The position numbers were made by a program, and so were the translations under genes. A stretch of 64,000 nt of DNA from Acidobacteriota bacterium (lineage in GTDB: Bacteria; Acidobacteriota; Thermoanaerobaculia; Gp7-AA8): assembly GCA_019244185.1 (NCBI GenBank), contig JAFATB010000023.1:1-64000 (forward strand), written 5' to 3'. The notes under the pieces were generated by a model. The model saw nothing but the letters and a program-made list of their open reading frames with translations. It was not told the DNA's origin and did not search any database. This document shows positions 63,011-64,000 of this stretch, in pieces; position 1 is the stretch's first letter; every line of letters starts with the position of its first letter.

Positions 63011-64000
63011 TCAACGCGGGAACGCTTCCTTCACGCCGCCGTCGACCGGCAGCATCGCGCCGGTCGTTTTCGCCGCGCGCGGTCCCGCGAGAAAGAGCGC
63101 CGCTTCGGCGACGTCGTCCGCGGTCACTTCGACCTTGAGTAATGTGCGGTTGCGATAGAAGTCGGGGAGGCGCTCGGTGTCGACGCCGTACGCCTGCGCG
63201 CGCATCGTGCGCATCTCCTCGCTCCAGAAGCGCGAGCCGCCGAAGATCGCGTCGGGATTGAGCATGTTCGCGCGGATGCCGTGCTCGCCGCCTTCGAGCG
63301 CGACGATGCGGCAGAGCTGCGCTTCCGCGGCCTTGCTCACGCTGTACGCCCCGAACTCTTTCCCCGGCGCGGTCACGTTCTTCGACGCGTTGAAGACGAT
63401 CGATCCGCCGAGTCCCTGCGCCTTGAGCACGCGCAGGGCGGCGCGCGCGACGAGGAAGTGCCCGCGCGCGTTGATGGCGAAGCTGCGGTCCCAATCCGCG
63501 GTCGCGAGCTCGTCGAGCTTGCCGAACGACGAGATGCCGGCGTTGCTGACGACGACGTCGACGCCGCCGTACGCGCGTACGGTCTCGTCGAACGCGCGCT
63601 CGACGTCGTGCTCGTCCGCGACGTCGAGCCGCAACGCGATCGCGCGGCGCAATCCATGTTTGGCGACGATGCTCTTCGCGACGTCTTCCGCGAGGCCGAG
63701 GTCGATGTCGGTGACGACGACGTGCGCGCCTTCCTCGGCGAACCGTTCCGCCACCGCCCGCCCGATGCCGCTCGCCGCGCCGGTCACGAGCGCGATCTTG
63801 CTGGCCAGCTCTTTCTCCTTCGGCAGCAGCGTCAGTTTGTAGAGCTCGAGCGGCCAGTACTCCGCGTGAAACGCGTCGTCGTCGTCGAGCGTTTCGTAGC
63901 CGCCCGCGTCTTCCGCCGCGGCGAGGATGCGCATCGTATGGCGATAGATGTCGCGCACGATGCGCGCGCCGCGCGCGTCCTTGCCTGCCGTCCACATGCC
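63011..64000 (-). CDS. Bifunctional rhamnulose-1-phosphate aldolase/short-chain dehydrogenase (3' part)
   Basis: The visible part is the C-terminal about 330 residues of a gene that continues past the right edge. It begins in the linker after the aldolase domain (AGKDARGARIVRDIYRHTMR, AFHAEYWPLELYKLTLLP) typical of RhaD/RhaE fusion proteins. The SDR domain follows, with ALVTGAASGIGRAVAERFAEEG, DVVVSNAGISSFG, the catalytic FNASKN and AYSVSKAAEAQLC. It ends GAMLPVDGGVKEAFPR. The fusion would cleave L-rhamnulose-1-phosphate and oxidise the resulting lactaldehyde. The Met at 63997 is internal. Confidence 0.88.
   Translation of the reverse strand, partial: GMWTAGKDARGARIVRDIYRHTMRILAAAEDAGGYETLDDDDAFHAEYWPLELYKLTLLPKEKELASKIALVTGAASGIGRAVAERFAEEGAHVVVTDIDLGLAEDVAKSIVAKHGLRRAIALRLDVADEHDVERAFDETVRAYGGVDVVVSNAGISSFGKLDELATADWDRSFAINARGHFLVARAALRVLKAQGLGGSIVFNASKNVTAPGKEFGAYSVSKAAEAQLCRIVALEGGEHGIRANMLNPDAIFGGSRFWSEEMRTMRAQAYGVDTERLPDFYRNRTLLKVEVTADDVAEAALFLAGPRAAKTTGAMLPVDGGVKEAFPR

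Overview
This 64 kb window is high-GC, gene-dense chromosomal DNA from a diderm (Gram-negative-type) bacterium. It encodes a secretin, TonB-ExbB-ExbD, an L,D-transpeptidase and several periplasmic or secreted proteins. A HemQ-type coproheme decarboxylase homologue, MacB-type permeases with a private sigma-54 two-component system, gingipain-like C25 peptidases and a fused RhaD/RhaE-type protein together point towards Acidobacteriota. That placement is an inference; there is no rRNA gene here to test it.

Layout. 1-7.9 kb holds housekeeping and envelope genes: a HemQ-like protein, divergent MgtE, recN and tsaC separated by a 149-bp tandem duplication, a lipoprotein L,D-transpeptidase, a tiny His-rich protein and an M16 peptidase. 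7.9-17.8 kb is one minus-strand operon for a type IV pilus / type II secretion machine (pilC, pilB, pilM, pilN, pilO, a PilP-like protein with calcium-type repeats, a secretin with an appended C-terminal domain, and three pseudopilins). 18-36 kb holds two large C25 cysteine peptidases that flank a minor-pilin operon, which includes an exceptional prepilin of about 1,200 residues, and a histidine kinase. 36.4-37.2 kb is the prepilin peptidase.

37.2-49.1 kb contains what I consider the most important content. There is a selenocysteine tRNA (anticodon UCA) and two genes that ordinary gene calling truncates because they contain an in-frame UGA: an ArsC/Spx-like protein with a U-x-x-C motif (UGA at 42533-42535) and a secreted thioredoxin-TPR protein with W-U-H-T-C (UGA at 46847-46849, minus strand). 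Each UGA is followed by a stem-loop whose apical loop begins exactly 30 nt downstream, as expected of bacterial SECIS elements. The same stretch carries TonB-ExbB-ExbD-ExbD, tRNA-Ala(GGC) with a terminator, an unassigned structured RNA with its own sigma-70 promoter and terminators, a YfhO-like membrane protein and an S9 peptidase.

49.2-64 kb holds a small VOC/SDR/ATP-grasp operon, a VanZ-like protein, an FHA-GAF-PP2C phosphatase with a patatin, a MacA/ATPase/permease exporter operon with its own sigma-54 response regulator and kinase (a good -24/-12 promoter lies in front), a divergent TetR regulator with palindromic operators, an AHSA1-type secreted protein, and the 3' part of a rhamnulose-1-phosphate aldolase/dehydrogenase gene that runs off the window.

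The window therefore combines a complete pilus/secretion apparatus with its peptidase and probable cargo, and a selenocysteine-decoding trait (tRNA plus two clients). The long ORFs antisense to real genes are GC-bias shadows and are omitted.
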